Shown here: piece after piece, positions 17,704-27,013 of the stretch
How the letters are laid out: the number at the start of each line of letters is the position of its first letter
Position numbering within the stretch: the stretch's first letter is position 1
Assembly (NCBI RefSeq): GCF_016704835.1
Contig: NZ_JADIZJ010000021.1
Coordinates: forward strand, 905,241 to 969,240
Direction: 5' to 3'
Length of the DNA stretch: 64,000 nt
Source: Sphingopyxis sp.
GTDB lineage: Bacteria; Pseudomonadota; Alphaproteobacteria; Sphingomonadales; Sphingomonadaceae
Program-made: the position numbers and the translations under genes
Notes under the pieces: generated by a model
Databases searched by the model: none
Seen by the model: only the letters and a program-made list of their open reading frames with translations
Told to the model about the DNA's origin: nothing

Positions 17704-20700
17704 GGCAGCCGCGGTTTGTGAGGAGACGTTGAATCTGGAGTTTGTTCTGGAACGACGTCGATCAACCGGCCCCTGTTTCCGAAAATTCCGGCCAACTTGC
17801 TTCCGACGCCCGCCACGGCCACGTAGATTGCCGGGATCACCACCAACGTCAGCAAGGTCGATGTCGTCAGGCCACCGATGATGATGAAGCCCATGGGATT
17901 GCGCCACTCCGCTCCGTCTGATTGGGAAAGGGCGACCGGAATCATCCCGAAGACGGCAGCCATCGCGGTCATCAGTACCGGACGGAGACGTTCTGGCGCA
18001 GCCTGTAACATGGCTTCGTGTGCCCCACGTCCCTCTTCGCGCAACTGATTGGCACGGTCGATGAGGAGGATGCCGTTCTTCATGACGATACCCATCAGGG
18101 CCAGCAGACCGATCTGGGCAAAGAGACTCATTTGCTGCCCGGCCGCCCACATGGCAAAAAACGCCCCCGAAAAGGACAGCGGCGCGGTCAGCATGATCAG
18201 CAAAGGCTGAGCAAAGCGATCGAACTGGCTGGCGAGCACTATGTAGAGCGCGATCAAAGCGAGGACAAAGGCGGCTATGATTGCCGACGACGTGTCGCCC
18301 AGTCGGCGCGCCATGCCCTCTTTCTGGATAGTCATTCCGGCAGGCGGCGGGAAGTCCGCGACGATCTCGTCGGCGCGCGCGTCCGCATCGCCCAGCGCGG
18401 TTCCGGGTGGGAGATTGAGGATGATGGTGACCTGACGCGCACGGTTGAGCCGGTCGATCTGCGTAGGCCCGGATTCCACGCCGATGTCTGCGACTGAAGC
18501 CATGTCTGCCAGTGCCCCACTTGCGGAACGAACCGGTAATTGGCCAAGATCGAAAAGCGACTGGCGAAGGTCTTCCTCCATACGAACCCGCACATCGTAG
18601 CGCCTGCCACCTACCTCAAATGTCCCGGCCTCGACTCCGCCCAGCATGATCTGCGTGGCACTCGCGACTTCGCGCGCAGCAACGCCAAGATCGGTTGCTC
18701 GGGCCCGATCCAACCTCACCTGGACCTCGGGCCGGCCGCCCTCATATGTCGAGCGAATGTCGGTGAATAATGGATCGGCGCGGAACTGCTCTTCCAGCGT
18801 CGCGGCATATTGGGCGATCCGGTTGATGTCGCTGCCGCTGACCACCAGTTCTATCGGATTCATGGCGACCCCGCCGCCCGACACCCAAGGCACTTCGTTG
18901 ATCGAAATTTCAACCGCCTCGGGAAAGGTTTTGGTGAGTGTCGTACGTGCGCGGTTCATGAGTTCGCCTTGCGATACGGACCGACCACGTTTGGGTGTCG
19001 TCTCGACGTAGAATTCGAGAAGATTTGTGCGCCCTCTTATGCCGGCGCCAGCCGTGATGAAGACCAGTTTGATCTGATCGTCTCTGCGCAGGGCCGCATC
19101 AGCGCGCAGAGCCGCATCGCGGGCAGTGGCGATGCCAGTGCCCAAAGGCAGCTTAACCGTTGCGAGATACTCGCTGCGGTCCGCTTCGCCAAGGAAGGTC
19201 GATGGGACCATTGAGGCAAAAATACCGCCAATCACCAGGCTCCCTGCCGCAGCAAGAATGACGAGCTTTGTGTGACTGAAAGTCCAGGCGACAAGCTCAG
19301 CGTAGCGTTCCGCCATGCGCCGATGAAAGTTTTCGATCCGCCCAAGCCAGCCGTGGTCACGATGTTCGAGCCGCATGAAACGCGATGCCAGCATCGGTGT
19401 GAGCGTAAGCGCAACGAGCAACGATACCGAGACCGAGAAGACAATGGTCAGCCCGTATTGGATCAGGAATTGTCCAACAATACCTTCCATCACCGAGATC
19501 GGGACGAATACCGCCAACGTAGCAAATGTGCCTGCCAGAACCGCAAGCGCCACTCGCCGGGTGGCAGAAGCGGCCGCCTCAGGCGGGCTCAGGCCGGCCT
19601 CGATGTCGCGCTCGACCGCCTCAACTACAACAATGGCGTCGTCGACCAGCAACCCGACGGCGACCGTCAGGGCAAGCATCGTCATGATATTGACGGTGAA
19701 ATCGGCCACCCCAAAAATGAAGAAAGTCGCCATGATCGAGGTCGGGATCGCCAGTCCGACAATGACAGTCGCTCGCCAGGACAGCAGAAAGAAAAAGGTG
19801 ATTCCGATAACGAGGATTACGGCCAATACCAGATCGAACAGTACGTCATCGATCGAGGATTCGATGAAGCGCGAGATGTCGCGGGCTACGACCAGACGCA
19901 TGCCTTGTGGCGCGTTCTGCTGGAGCTCAGCGACTTCGGCCATGACGGCCTTGGCCACCTCGATGGTGTTGCGCCCGGATTGGCGCCGCACTTCGAGCGC
20001 AACACCGACGACGCCGTTGAGTTGTGCGTAGCTTCGTTCGTCGGTCACGGAATCCTCGACCCGGGCAATATCGTCGAGCCGGGTGCTGCGCCCGCCTTCG
20101 CGATGGGCGAGCATCATCTGCTTGAACTCTTCGGCGGTGCGGGCCTCGGCAAGCGTGCGCACACCGAATTCGCGTTGTCGCGCTTCGGTTTCCAACCGCC
20201 CGCCGGGCAATTGGGCGTTTTCGTTCCGGACCGACCTGAGGACATCGGGCGCGCTCAGGCCAACCGCCTTCAGCTTCGATGGATCGAGCCAGATTCGCAT
20301 TTCCCGGTCGCGACCGCCAACCAGGGTGACCGAGCCGACTCCGGAGATGCGCTGCAGCCGTTCCTTGACTACTTCATCGGCAAAGCGAGTCAGTTCCGCG
20401 ACGGGCTGCTCGCCGGCAATCATCACCGAAACGACAGGTGCCGCGTCAGGATCGAGCCGTTCAACTATGGGCGCATCCGCATCGTCAGGCAGATCGGCGA
20501 CAATTCCGGAAATCTTGTCGCGCACCTCCTGCGCCTTCACATCGGGATCTTCATTGAGCTCAAACTCAATGTTGACCTGCGACAGCCCGTCCGCGCTGAC
20601 CGACCGGAGCTGGCGGATCCCCGAAATCGAATTGACCGCCTCCTCGATCTTGTCTGTCACTTCGGTTTCGATGCTCGAGGGGGCAGCCCCCGGCTGCGTG

Positions 20701-20846
20701 GTCTGCACTGAAACATATGGGAATTCGATCTTCGGGAAGAGATCGACGCCCAGACCTCGAAAGGCCACGAATCCCATGACCACCAACGAGCTGATCATCA
20801 TTGTGGCAAAGACCGGTCGCCGGATCGAAACGTCAACGAGCCACAT
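17700..20846 (-). CDS. RND-family multidrug efflux pump (HAE1/AcrB type)
   Basis: An inner-membrane proton-driven drug transporter of 1048 residues, normal length. The N-terminal helix (MMISSLVVMGFVAFRGLGVD) is followed by the PN porter loop, the central helices with the proton-relay pair Asp402-Asp403 (VGLLVDDAIVVVEA), a second porter loop, and the C-terminal six helices (LLALMGIVMKNGILLIDRAN). It starts at ATG 20846, overlapping the adaptor stop by 14 nt. Its TGA overlaps an ATG of the tolC frame. The substrate is not predictable; the MarR regulator upstream suggests organic or aromatic compounds or drugs. Confidence 0.93.
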   Translation of the reverse strand: MWLVDVSIRRPVFATMMISSLVVMGFVAFRGLGVDLFPKIEFPYVSVQTTQPGAAPSSIETEVTDKIEEAVNSISGIRQLRSVSADGLSQVNIEFELNEDPDVKAQEVRDKISGIVADLPDDADAPIVERLDPDAAPVVSVMIAGEQPVAELTRFADEVVKERLQRISGVGSVTLVGGRDREMRIWLDPSKLKAVGLSAPDVLRSVRNENAQLPGGRLETEARQREFGVRTLAEARTAEEFKQMMLAHREGGRSTRLDDIARVEDSVTDERSYAQLNGVVGVALEVRRQSGRNTIEVAKAVMAEVAELQQNAPQGMRLVVARDISRFIESSIDDVLFDLVLAVILVIGITFFFLLSWRATVIVGLAIPTSIMATFFIFGVADFTVNIMTMLALTVAVGLLVDDAIVVVEAVERDIEAGLSPPEAAASATRRVALAVLAGTFATLAVFVPISVMEGIVGQFLIQYGLTIVFSVSVSLLVALTLTPMLASRFMRLEHRDHGWLGRIENFHRRMAERYAELVAWTFSHTKLVILAAAGSLVIGGIFASMVPSTFLGEADRSEYLATVKLPLGTGIATARDAALRADAALRRDDQIKLVFITAGAGIRGRTNLLEFYVETTPKRGRSVSQGELMNRARTTLTKTFPEAVEISINEVPWVSGGGVAMNPIELVVSGSDINRIAQYAATLEEQFRADPLFTDIRSTYEGGRPEVQVRLDRARATDLGVAAREVASATQIMLGGVEAGTFEVGGRRYDVRVRMEEDLRQSLFDLGQLPVRSASGALADMASVADIGVESGPTQIDRLNRARQVTIILNLPPGTALGDADARADEIVADFPPPAGMTIQKEGMARRLGDTSSAIIAAFVLALIALYIVLASQFDRFAQPLLIMLTAPLSFSGAFFAMWAAGQQMSLFAQIGLLALMGIVMKNGILLIDRANQLREEGRGAHEAMLQAAPERLRPVLMTAMAAVFGMIPVALSQSDGAEWRNPMGFIIIGGLTTSTLLTLVVIPAIYVAVAGVGSKLAGIFGNRGRLIDVVPEQTPDSTSPHKPRLP

Positions 20847-22005
20847 TGTCTGAACCAGTTTTCGCGGGCACTGCCCGTCTTTCCTTCACCTTCATCCCGT
20901 CATGCAACATCGACGGGGGATTGAGTACGACCCGCTGCCCCGCATTGAGGCCCGACAGGATTTCCACCCGGTCGAAATCGATCGACCGGATGCGAACCGC
21001 GACCTTGCGGACGCTGCTATTGGCGACCGCGAAAGCGAAGGGCGCGGCGCTGTCTCCGGCGATGGCGCGGCGAGGCAAGATCAGCGCTGGTGTCGGCGGT
21101 GCCGAGATTTCGGCGCGCACCGAAAGTCCGGGCTTCACCTCATAAGTGGGATTGCGCAGCGGCAATCTGACCTCGACGGTCCGCGCCTGGGCATCCACTC
21201 GATCATTGATGACCGCTACGTAGCTTTCGAACGGCTTGGCGAAGCCCTCGATGAACAGGTGTGCGGGCTGGTTCCGCTGGACTTGCCCGAGCTTGTCTTG
21301 AGGAAAGCTGACGATCGCCGCGACGAAAGCGACTTCCTGAATTTCCAGAATTGACGATTGTCCACCCACTCCAAAGGTGCTGAGGTAGACACCCTCATCG
21401 ACATTGCGGCTCGTCACCACGGCGTCGTAGGGCGCTCGCACAATGGTGTCATTGAGCGCTTGCTGTGCAGTCGCGGCCACGGCCTCGGCTTGAGAAACGC
21501 GAGCCTTGGCAACTGCGACCGCCGTCTCAGCTTCGTCGACGCGCGATAGCGATACGAAGCCGCGCGGCTTCAGCGCCTGAACCCTCTCATTGGTGCGTTC
21601 GGCCTGCTGCGCTTCTGCCCGGGCGAGCCTCACCGCGGCGAGAGCCTCGTTCAGCCTGCGCTGGTAGTCCGCCTGCCTCGTGCGAAACAGAGGTGCGCCC
21701 TTGGCGACTCTGTCTCCAACGCGGACGAAGATTCGATCGACAGGCCCCTGGACAAGCGCTCCGAGGTTGCTGCGCTGGAATGCCGCGATCGTTCCTCGCC
21801 CTTGAACCGGTTGGGACAAGTTCGACCGCTCGACGATCACTGTTTCGACTTCGGTTGCGCCTTGTCCCGAGGCGGCTGCGGTTTTTTCCGCATCACCAGA
21901 TTGCGAGCCACAGCCGGCAAGGGAGAGAAGAAGCAGCGCGGCCACCGCCGCTTGACGTGGCAATCCTTTTTGTCTGGGATTGAGTTTAATGGCAGTGGGA
22001 TGCAT
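20833..22005 (-). CDS. RND efflux periplasmic adaptor lipoprotein
   Basis: A membrane-fusion protein linking the pump to TolC. The start at ATG 22005 (MHPTAIKLNPRQKG) gives a lipoprotein signal ending LLLSLAGC, with Cys32 as lipidation site. Then come the barrel-sandwich half (LGALVQGPVDRIFVRVGDRV), a coiled-coil hairpin (EALAAVRLARAEAQQAERTN), the second half (DTIVRAPYDAVVTSRNVDEG) and beta-barrel domains. An upstream open frame to 22218 is judged non-coding because it would bury the signal. It is first gene of the operon, divergent from marR with 91 nt between the starts. Confidence 0.92.
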   Translation of the reverse strand: MHPTAIKLNPRQKGLPRQAAVAALLLLSLAGCGSQSGDAEKTAAASGQGATEVETVIVERSNLSQPVQGRGTIAAFQRSNLGALVQGPVDRIFVRVGDRVAKGAPLFRTRQADYQRRLNEALAAVRLARAEAQQAERTNERVQALKPRGFVSLSRVDEAETAVAVAKARVSQAEAVAATAQQALNDTIVRAPYDAVVTSRNVDEGVYLSTFGVGGQSSILEIQEVAFVAAIVSFPQDKLGQVQRNQPAHLFIEGFAKPFESYVAVINDRVDAQARTVEVRLPLRNPTYEVKPGLSVRAEISAPPTPALILPRRAIAGDSAAPFAFAVANSSVRKVAVRIRSIDFDRVEILSGLNAGQRVVLNPPSMLHDGMKVKERRAVPAKTGSDNVAR

Positions 22006-22037
22006 GGACGCTGCATAGACTGTAAGAGGGATTATCG

Positions 22038-22049
22038 TAAAGCGCTTTA
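22038..22049. promoter_or_regulatory. Probable MarR operator in the divergent promoter region
   Basis: The perfect 12-bp palindrome TAAAGCGCTTTA is placed between the efflux adaptor and marR starts in an AT-rich stretch. The position suits autoregulation plus repression of the efflux operon. The binding protein is inferred only from position. Confidence 0.5.
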
Positions 22050-22096
22050 ATAATGCTTTGCGGGACCGTGATGGTGGCTCATAAGGCGCTTGCAAA

Positions 22097-22543
22097 ATGA
22101 AGGCGGACGAAACCTTTCCCACTCCACTCGACGAACTCGCCTTCCTGCTGGAAGAAGTGCCGAGATCGTTGCGTCGAAAGTTCGACGAACGCACGCATGC
22201 GCATGGCCTCAGTCGCACCCAATGGCGTATCCTCGCTTACCTGCTGCGTGATCCCGGGATGTCGCAGACCGAATTGGCGCGGTGCCTCGAACTCGAACGC
22301 ATGACGATTGGCCTTGCTCTGGACAAGATGGAGGAGAACGGTTTGGTCCAACGGATGCGCTCTTCAAAGGATCGGCGCTTGCAGCTTGTTCATGCCACGC
22401 CCAAGGCCCGGGATTTGCTGCCCAGGCTGCGTCTCGAAGCCGATGCAACATATACCGAATTGCTCCGGGATATGCCTGATGACCGCATCAACGAATTCCG
22501 TAAGACACTTGAAATGCTGGCAGCTAACCTTCGTCGATCATGA
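22097..22543 (+). CDS. MarR-family transcriptional regulator
   Basis: A 148-residue winged-helix regulator. Its DNA-binding core is GLSRTQWRILAYLLRDPGMS, then QTELARCLELERMTIGLALD, with the wing at RSSKDRRLQLV and helical dimerization ends. MarR proteins usually repress neighbouring export or catabolic operons until a small aromatic ligand binds. It is divergent from the RND efflux operon and shares one short control region with it, so it is the likely local regulator. The start at 22097 is the first ATG. Confidence 0.9.
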   Translation: MKADETFPTPLDELAFLLEEVPRSLRRKFDERTHAHGLSRTQWRILAYLLRDPGMSQTELARCLELERMTIGLALDKMEENGLVQRMRSSKDRRLQLVHATPKARDLLPRLRLEADATYTELLRDMPDDRINEFRKTLEMLAANLRRS

Positions 22544-22723
22544 CACGCTGTCCGTCGTCAGAACTCGGGCGCGCAGACGTCTTGGATCGGGAGGGAAGCT
22601 GCTGTCAGAATGGCTGGTGAACGGATGGCAGTTGTCGGTGAGTTCCATCCTCACTTCGAATGTTCGAGATAGGGGGGCGGGTCTGACACCCGAGTGGGCT
22701 TCGGCTCTGCAGAACCTCATTGC

Positions 22724-23479
22724 TCACAACTGGTAGGCAGCACGCAGCCTTGTGGCGACGTCGTCTCGCGTCATGTTCACCTTGAACTGCCTGGGGTCAT
22801 AATCGGCCTCGGCCGTTGCCTGCTCCACAAACGACCGCATGTCGTCAGCGACGGAGCTGGGCAATTCATAACGGGCCTCCTGGCTCAGCAGCTGCAGCAG
22901 CCGTGCCACGTCATTGCGGTGCTTGCGGATGTTCTTCTCATCGACATTGCCTCCTTCTTCGCGCTGGCGGGTAAGATCGAGCCAAGCGCGTGCCTTGAAC
23001 GGGATGATTGCCGCCTCGCCAAGCACGGGGATGCCGCCGACTTCGCGGACCATCGACTTGAGAAAATCGTAGTAGCTCTCATCAAGTAGGATTGCCGACA
23101 AGCTGGCGGCTGCCTTGTCGATTGGGAGCGGCGTCAGGTGGGCATCCTCCGAAAGCTTCAGTCCCTCGCGCGCGCGCGAGAACAGCTCGAGCATTGCGGG
23201 AAAATCCCCCGCCTTAGGCTTCTGGAAGCGGTACAGAACCTTCGCTCCCTCGCTGCGCTCCCTGACCTCGTAACCGCCTTCTTCGACAAAGGCCCAGAAA
23301 CGCTCGGTGAAGGCGCTGTCCAGCGCTTCGACAACCAGGACGATGTCCAAATCCTTGGTAGCACGAAAGTCGAGGCCGACCTCGTCCATGATCAGTTCGC
23401 AGGCAGCCCCGCCGATCAACACGTATTGATGCTCGTGGCCCGCAAAGTGCGCCCGAAAGCGATCGACCCCGATCACCAT
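22724..23479 (-). CDS. AbiEii-like nucleotidyltransferase toxin
   Basis: A 251-residue nucleotidyltransferase-fold protein. The N-terminus has the motif VLIGGAACELIMDE followed by ATKDLDIVLVVE, the GG...DxD pattern of AbiEii-type and related toxins, which transfer nucleotides to RNA or other targets. It overlaps the upstream winged-helix gene by 7 nt, an arrangement typical of antitoxin-toxin pairs in which the antitoxin is made first. Together they look like a type IV, AbiE-like module for abortive infection or plasmid maintenance. The C-terminal part (VADDMRSFVEQATAEADYDP) is not assigned. 180 nt between it and marR hold no gene. Confidence 0.7.
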   Translation of the reverse strand: MVIGVDRFRAHFAGHEHQYVLIGGAACELIMDEVGLDFRATKDLDIVLVVEALDSAFTERFWAFVEEGGYEVRERSEGAKVLYRFQKPKAGDFPAMLELFSRAREGLKLSEDAHLTPLPIDKAAASLSAILLDESYYDFLKSMVREVGGIPVLGEAAIIPFKARAWLDLTRQREEGGNVDEKNIRKHRNDVARLLQLLSQEARYELPSSVADDMRSFVEQATAEADYDPRQFKVNMTRDDVATRLRAAYQL

Positions 23480-24495
23480 TCAAATGGCTCCAATAATTCT
23501 TCCGCCGCTTGTGCAACGCGTTCGTCCGGACTCCCCCTGACGCTGAGGTACAGCGAGAGGGGGTCGATAACGCCATTCCTTGCGAGAATCCGCGGATCGT
23601 AGGTCCACGTCTGAACCTCGATGCGCTCGTCATCGAAGGCCGTGGCAGGCCTCAGCGTATCTGCCACTGCAAGGCTCTTCCAACTCGCCGCAAGAATGGC
23701 TCTTGTTTCGGTCCGGGGAGGGGCCAGCATGGTGTAGCGGGCAAGCGCACTTGTCCCGGCAAGCGGTCCGATCTTCTCCCCGTCCTGTGCGTAGACGACC
23801 CGAACCTTGCGAACCGGCGATTGGAGCTGCGCCTGAACAGCTTCCCATAGTTTTTGGCCACGAAGCAGCATGTGCAGACGGCGCTGCCGACCGACATGGT
23901 GAGCCTTTGCCAGCTGGAGCGCCTCTAGCTCATCCAGGGTCCGGCTGATGCTCATGATCGATACGCCGAGATCGTCCGCAAGTTCGGTGAGGTTTAGATC
24001 GCCCAGGCCGCGGCCCTGCATGATTGCAAGCAGCAGGAATTGCGTGGTGGGGCTGATCGACGCGGCGCTGGCAATCGCGAATGCCGGCGCGCGCTCCCGC
24101 AAATCCAGGAACGCCTCGGGGACATAAAGCTGCGCGCCCGATGCGATGAAGCCGATTTTGCGATCCACCATCTGACGGCGGATCGCGTTCGGGGCACGGT
24201 CGAGTAGCAAGAGCACCAGGTCGGCCCCGAGTTCGCGCTGAACCAGGTCGCGGTGCTTCAAATACTGCGCCGTGGCCCCTGATCCCGGCGGCAGGATCTC
24301 CTTGATGGCCATGAGCAGCAGCGTGCGGCCATTCAGCGAACCTTGCCAGATCGCGTAGCGGTCAATGATGAAATGAGGCAGATTGGTGGGTGCGACCGGC
24401 ACGAGGCCAAGCCGCTCTCCGAACGTGTCATCGACATACGCTTCCGCAGCCTCGGCGAGCGCTTCCAACCGCGCTTCAGGGACTCGTTCTAACAT
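23473..24495 (-). CDS. AbiEi-like winged-helix antitoxin/regulator
   Basis: A 340-residue protein with a winged helix near the middle (LTELADDLGVSIMSISRTLD, then ELEALQLAKAHHVGRQRRLH). The flanking N- and C-terminal regions have no family I can name with certainty. The operon partner is an AbiEii-like nucleotidyltransferase, so by context it is the antitoxin and autorepressor. The start is ATG 24495; the codon just before is GTG, so 24498 is possible. Its start codon lies inside one arm of a perfect 12-bp inverted repeat (24489-24545), as expected if the protein represses its own transcription. Confidence 0.65.
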   Translation of the reverse strand: MLERVPEARLEALAEAAEAYVDDTFGERLGLVPVAPTNLPHFIIDRYAIWQGSLNGRTLLLMAIKEILPPGSGATAQYLKHRDLVQRELGADLVLLLLDRAPNAIRRQMVDRKIGFIASGAQLYVPEAFLDLRERAPAFAIASAASISPTTQFLLLAIMQGRGLGDLNLTELADDLGVSIMSISRTLDELEALQLAKAHHVGRQRRLHMLLRGQKLWEAVQAQLQSPVRKVRVVYAQDGEKIGPLAGTSALARYTMLAPPRTETRAILAASWKSLAVADTLRPATAFDDERIEVQTWTYDPRILARNGVIDPLSLYLSVRGSPDERVAQAAEELLEPFEW

Positions 24496-24545
24496 CACAA
24501 GGCCTATCTAACATTACTACTGTTAAAAGTCTATTGTGATGTTAG
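24489..24545. promoter_or_regulatory. Inverted repeat overlapping the AbiEi-like start codon
   Basis: ctaacatcacaa (24489-24500) is the exact reverse complement of ttgtgatgttag (24534-24545). A third partial copy, ctaacatt, lies between them. The AT-rich spacer would hold the promoter. Good operator candidate for the antitoxin. Confidence 0.7.
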
Positions 24546-24645
24546 ATTGGCGGGCGCCATACAAAAAATAGCTCACGATACAGCGGCCCGGAACCCAAAT
24601 TCTCCGCATGCAGGCCGGCGCAGTCGGTGCAGATGCGCCCTCCGC

Positions 24646-24676
24646 GTGAGGTATAAATCCGGCATTTATGCCTCAC
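24646..24676. promoter_or_regulatory. 13-bp dyad upstream of the ParB-like gene
   Basis: GTGAGGTATAAAT ccggc ATTTATGCCTCAC has 13-bp arms with one mismatch. It lies about 150 nt before the ParB-like start, at the beginning of the long plus-strand gene train. It has no T-run, so a protein-binding site is more likely than a terminator. Confidence 0.6.
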
Positions 24677-24756
24677 CGTCCGAACAAGCCGCATTGGCAC
24701 ACCGCGCCATTAGGCGTCCGACGTTGCCGTTCCAAGACCAGGGAAATCCTGAAACC

Positions 24757-24780
24757 GTGAGGGGAGGGGGGCTGGAAGGG
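24757..24780 (+). repeat. G-rich leader block, copy 3
   Basis: gtgaggggagggggg followed by ctggaaggg, 41 nt before the ParB-like start. It shares its first 15 nt with the copies at 3787 and 30059. Confidence 0.65.
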
Positions 24781-24821
24781 GTTGAGCCGATGGGCTCGGC
24801 CATTCCGGTCTCAGGAGAACC

Positions 24822-26906
24822 ATGATGAACGATATCCAGATGATCCCACTCGGCAAGCTGCGGCTTTCCGAAGCCAATGTCCGCAAGAACGACAGCAACC
24901 TCTTTATCGAGGAATTCGCCGCCAGCATCGAGGCCAAGGGCCTGCTGCAGAACCTGATCGTTGTCCCTGCCAAGAAAAAGGGGATGTTCGACGTTACAGC
25001 CGGTGGCCGCCGCCTGCGCGCGTTCAATTTTCTTCTCGCGGGCGGCAAGATCGACAAGGGTTACGAGGTGCCCTGCAGGGTGCTCGACATCGATGCCGCT
25101 GAGCAGTCCGAACTGTCGTTGATCGAGAACATCATTCGTCTCGACATGACCCCGACCGATGAAATCCGCGCCTACAAGCACTTCGTGGGCGAAGGCAGCG
25201 ATCTCGACGCGATCGCAAAGCGCTTTGGCCGGACACGGCGGTTCATCGAGGGCCGTATGCGGCTCGCAGATTTGGCCGATCCGATCTTCACCGCGCTCGA
25301 GGAAGGCAAGATCACGCTGGACGTTGCCAAGGCCTACGCGACAAGCCCGAACCGTGAGCGCCAGATGCTGGTGTGGAACGAGCTGTCGAACAGCTGGCAG
25401 GGCAACCAGCCCGACTCCATTCGCCGCATGATCACCAACAGTGCGATCAAATCCAATTCGCCGATCGCCCGCCTCGCGACCGAGGCAGAATACCTCGCGG
25501 CTGGCGGCCGCATCGAACGCGACCTGTTCACCGACGACGCCAGCGAGACCTGGATCGATCCCGAGATCGCCCAGCGCATCGCGGGCGAGAAGCTGCAGAC
25601 CTTCGCCGCTGATGTCGCTGCGGGTAGCGGCTACGCTTGGGTCCGTCCCGTCCTTGAAACCCGCGTGCCTTACAGCGCCAGCGAAGAACTCCACCAGGTT
25701 CACCTCGATCCAGCGCCGCTCTCGGACGAAGAACAGGCCCAGGCAGATCACTTGCTGGAAACCATCTCGGCGCTCGAAGCCGAAGGCGAGAATATCGACG
25801 AGGACGACGAAGTTGGCGCAACCGACTTCCAGGCACGTTGGGACGCCGCAACTGCAGCCTATGACGCGATCCACGACAAGCCGCCTGTGATACCGGACGA
25901 ACTCAAGCCCAATGTCGGCTGTTTCATCACTATCAATGCCGATGGCACACCGGTGATCGACAGTGGCCTCTACAGCGACAAGCCGATGCAACGGCGCAAG
26001 GCGGCGGGTCCGGGCGGCGCGGAAGGCAATGGCGAACCAGTTGACGACAACAAGCCAAAACCGCTGTCGCAAAAGCTGGTCGACGAACTGGCGGTGCAGC
26101 GCCGCGATATCCTCGCGATCAATCTCGCTTCGAACCCGGCGATCGCGCTCGACTACATGATCTTCGCGATTGCCGATGCGGGCCATACGTACGGCGCGCA
26201 GGCGCATGGCACCACGATCCGGGCTCCTTCGCCTTCGCTCTATCTGGCAAACTACCCGGAATCCCCGGCGCACATGCTGATGGCCGATATGCGCGAAACG
26301 CTCGACACCAGCTGGACCGAACACGACCGCACCGTCGATCGCTTCACCGCCTTCAGCGCGCTCGACGACGATGCCAAGGCGAGCTGGCTCTCCTACTGCG
26401 CCGCGCGCAGTCTCGAAGCCAGCATGGGTGCGCCGCGCAAGCCCGGCCAGTCCGGCGCGGAACCCATCGATCTCCACGATCATCTGGCGAGCCTGATGGC
26501 GATCAACGCGGCAAGCCACTGGCGGCCGACCGCGGCCAATTACTTCGACCGGGTCAGCAAGCAGACGCTGCTCGCGCACATCAACGAAGTTGGCGGTCCG
26601 ACCATGGCGGCGAGTTTCATGGGCTCGAAGAAGGGCGACCTCTCGGCCTCCTGCGAACGACTGTTCGCGGGCGAGACCATCGTGGCGCCTGAGGTCAAGG
26701 AAGCCGCGCTTGCATGGGTTCCCGATCATATGCGGTTCCGCGTCATCGCGACCGGGGAGGCTGCAAGGGAAGGTGGGGTCGAGCCGAAGAACGCGGCCGT
26801 GGTTGAAGTCTCTGACGAACCCTCCGGCGAAGGGGCTCCAGAGCATGTCGGCGAGGACGAACTGTCCAATGACGCCGTCGATGAGCCCGAATTGCTCGAC
26901 GCCTGA
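24822..26906 (+). CDS. Large ParB/Spo0J-domain plasmid protein
   Basis: A 694-residue protein with an N-terminal ParB nuclease-like domain (IPLGKLRLSEANVRK; VTAGGRRLRAF; ELSLIENIIRLDMTP) and a ParB HTH (LDAIAKRFGRTRRFIEGRMR). The long C-terminal half is acidic and unassigned. It is much larger than a normal ParB and is separate from the partition locus at 0.5-2.8 kb. Proteins of this size are common in the leading regions of sphingomonad and other alphaproteobacterial plasmids; their job is unknown and need not be segregation. The ATG at 24822 follows AGGAGAACC; 24825 is equally possible. A strong hairpin follows the stop. Confidence 0.85.
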   Translation: MMNDIQMIPLGKLRLSEANVRKNDSNLFIEEFAASIEAKGLLQNLIVVPAKKKGMFDVTAGGRRLRAFNFLLAGGKIDKGYEVPCRVLDIDAAEQSELSLIENIIRLDMTPTDEIRAYKHFVGEGSDLDAIAKRFGRTRRFIEGRMRLADLADPIFTALEEGKITLDVAKAYATSPNRERQMLVWNELSNSWQGNQPDSIRRMITNSAIKSNSPIARLATEAEYLAAGGRIERDLFTDDASETWIDPEIAQRIAGEKLQTFAADVAAGSGYAWVRPVLETRVPYSASEELHQVHLDPAPLSDEEQAQADHLLETISALEAEGENIDEDDEVGATDFQARWDAATAAYDAIHDKPPVIPDELKPNVGCFITINADGTPVIDSGLYSDKPMQRRKAAGPGGAEGNGEPVDDNKPKPLSQKLVDELAVQRRDILAINLASNPAIALDYMIFAIADAGHTYGAQAHGTTIRAPSPSLYLANYPESPAHMLMADMRETLDTSWTEHDRTVDRFTAFSALDDDAKASWLSYCAARSLEASMGAPRKPGQSGAEPIDLHDHLASLMAINAASHWRPTAANYFDRVSKQTLLAHINEVGGPTMAASFMGSKKGDLSASCERLFAGETIVAPEVKEAALAWVPDHMRFRVIATGEAAREGGVEPKNAAVVEVSDEPSGEGAPEHVGEDELSNDAVDEPELLDA

Positions 26907-26947
26907 CCGCCTCGCCTGACTGCACCACCTGATTTTCCGGGCAAACT

Positions 26948-26983
26948 GGCCGCCGCGCATCCTGATTGTGATGCGCGGCGGCC
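26948..26983 (+). terminator. Strong hairpin between the ParB-like and GHKL genes
   Basis: A perfect 14-bp stem, GGCCGCCGCGCATC with GATGCGCGGCGGCC, with an 8-nt loop. It is followed by cccattt, not a clear T-run. It may be a partial terminator or an mRNA-processing or stability element. Confidence 0.55.
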
Positions 26984-27013
26984 CCCATTTACTCATTTGA
27001 AGGCTCCGCCCCC

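Noticed and set aside
19272..20711. 479-codon open frame antisense to the RND pump
   Set aside because: Composition is His/Arg/Asp-rich with no motif; the pump on the other strand is unmistakable.
22697..22723. Possible continuation of transcription from marR into the toxin gene
   Set aside because: The toxin gene is on the opposite strand; the genes are convergent.
24822..26906. A second partition locus
   Set aside because: The ParB-like protein is twice the normal length and has no ParA beside it. A segregation role is not supported.
24666..26996. 776-codon open frame on the minus strand
   Set aside because: It is antisense to the ParB-like gene, which has clear domains and a ribosome site. 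Long mirror frames are common in such GC-rich DNA.
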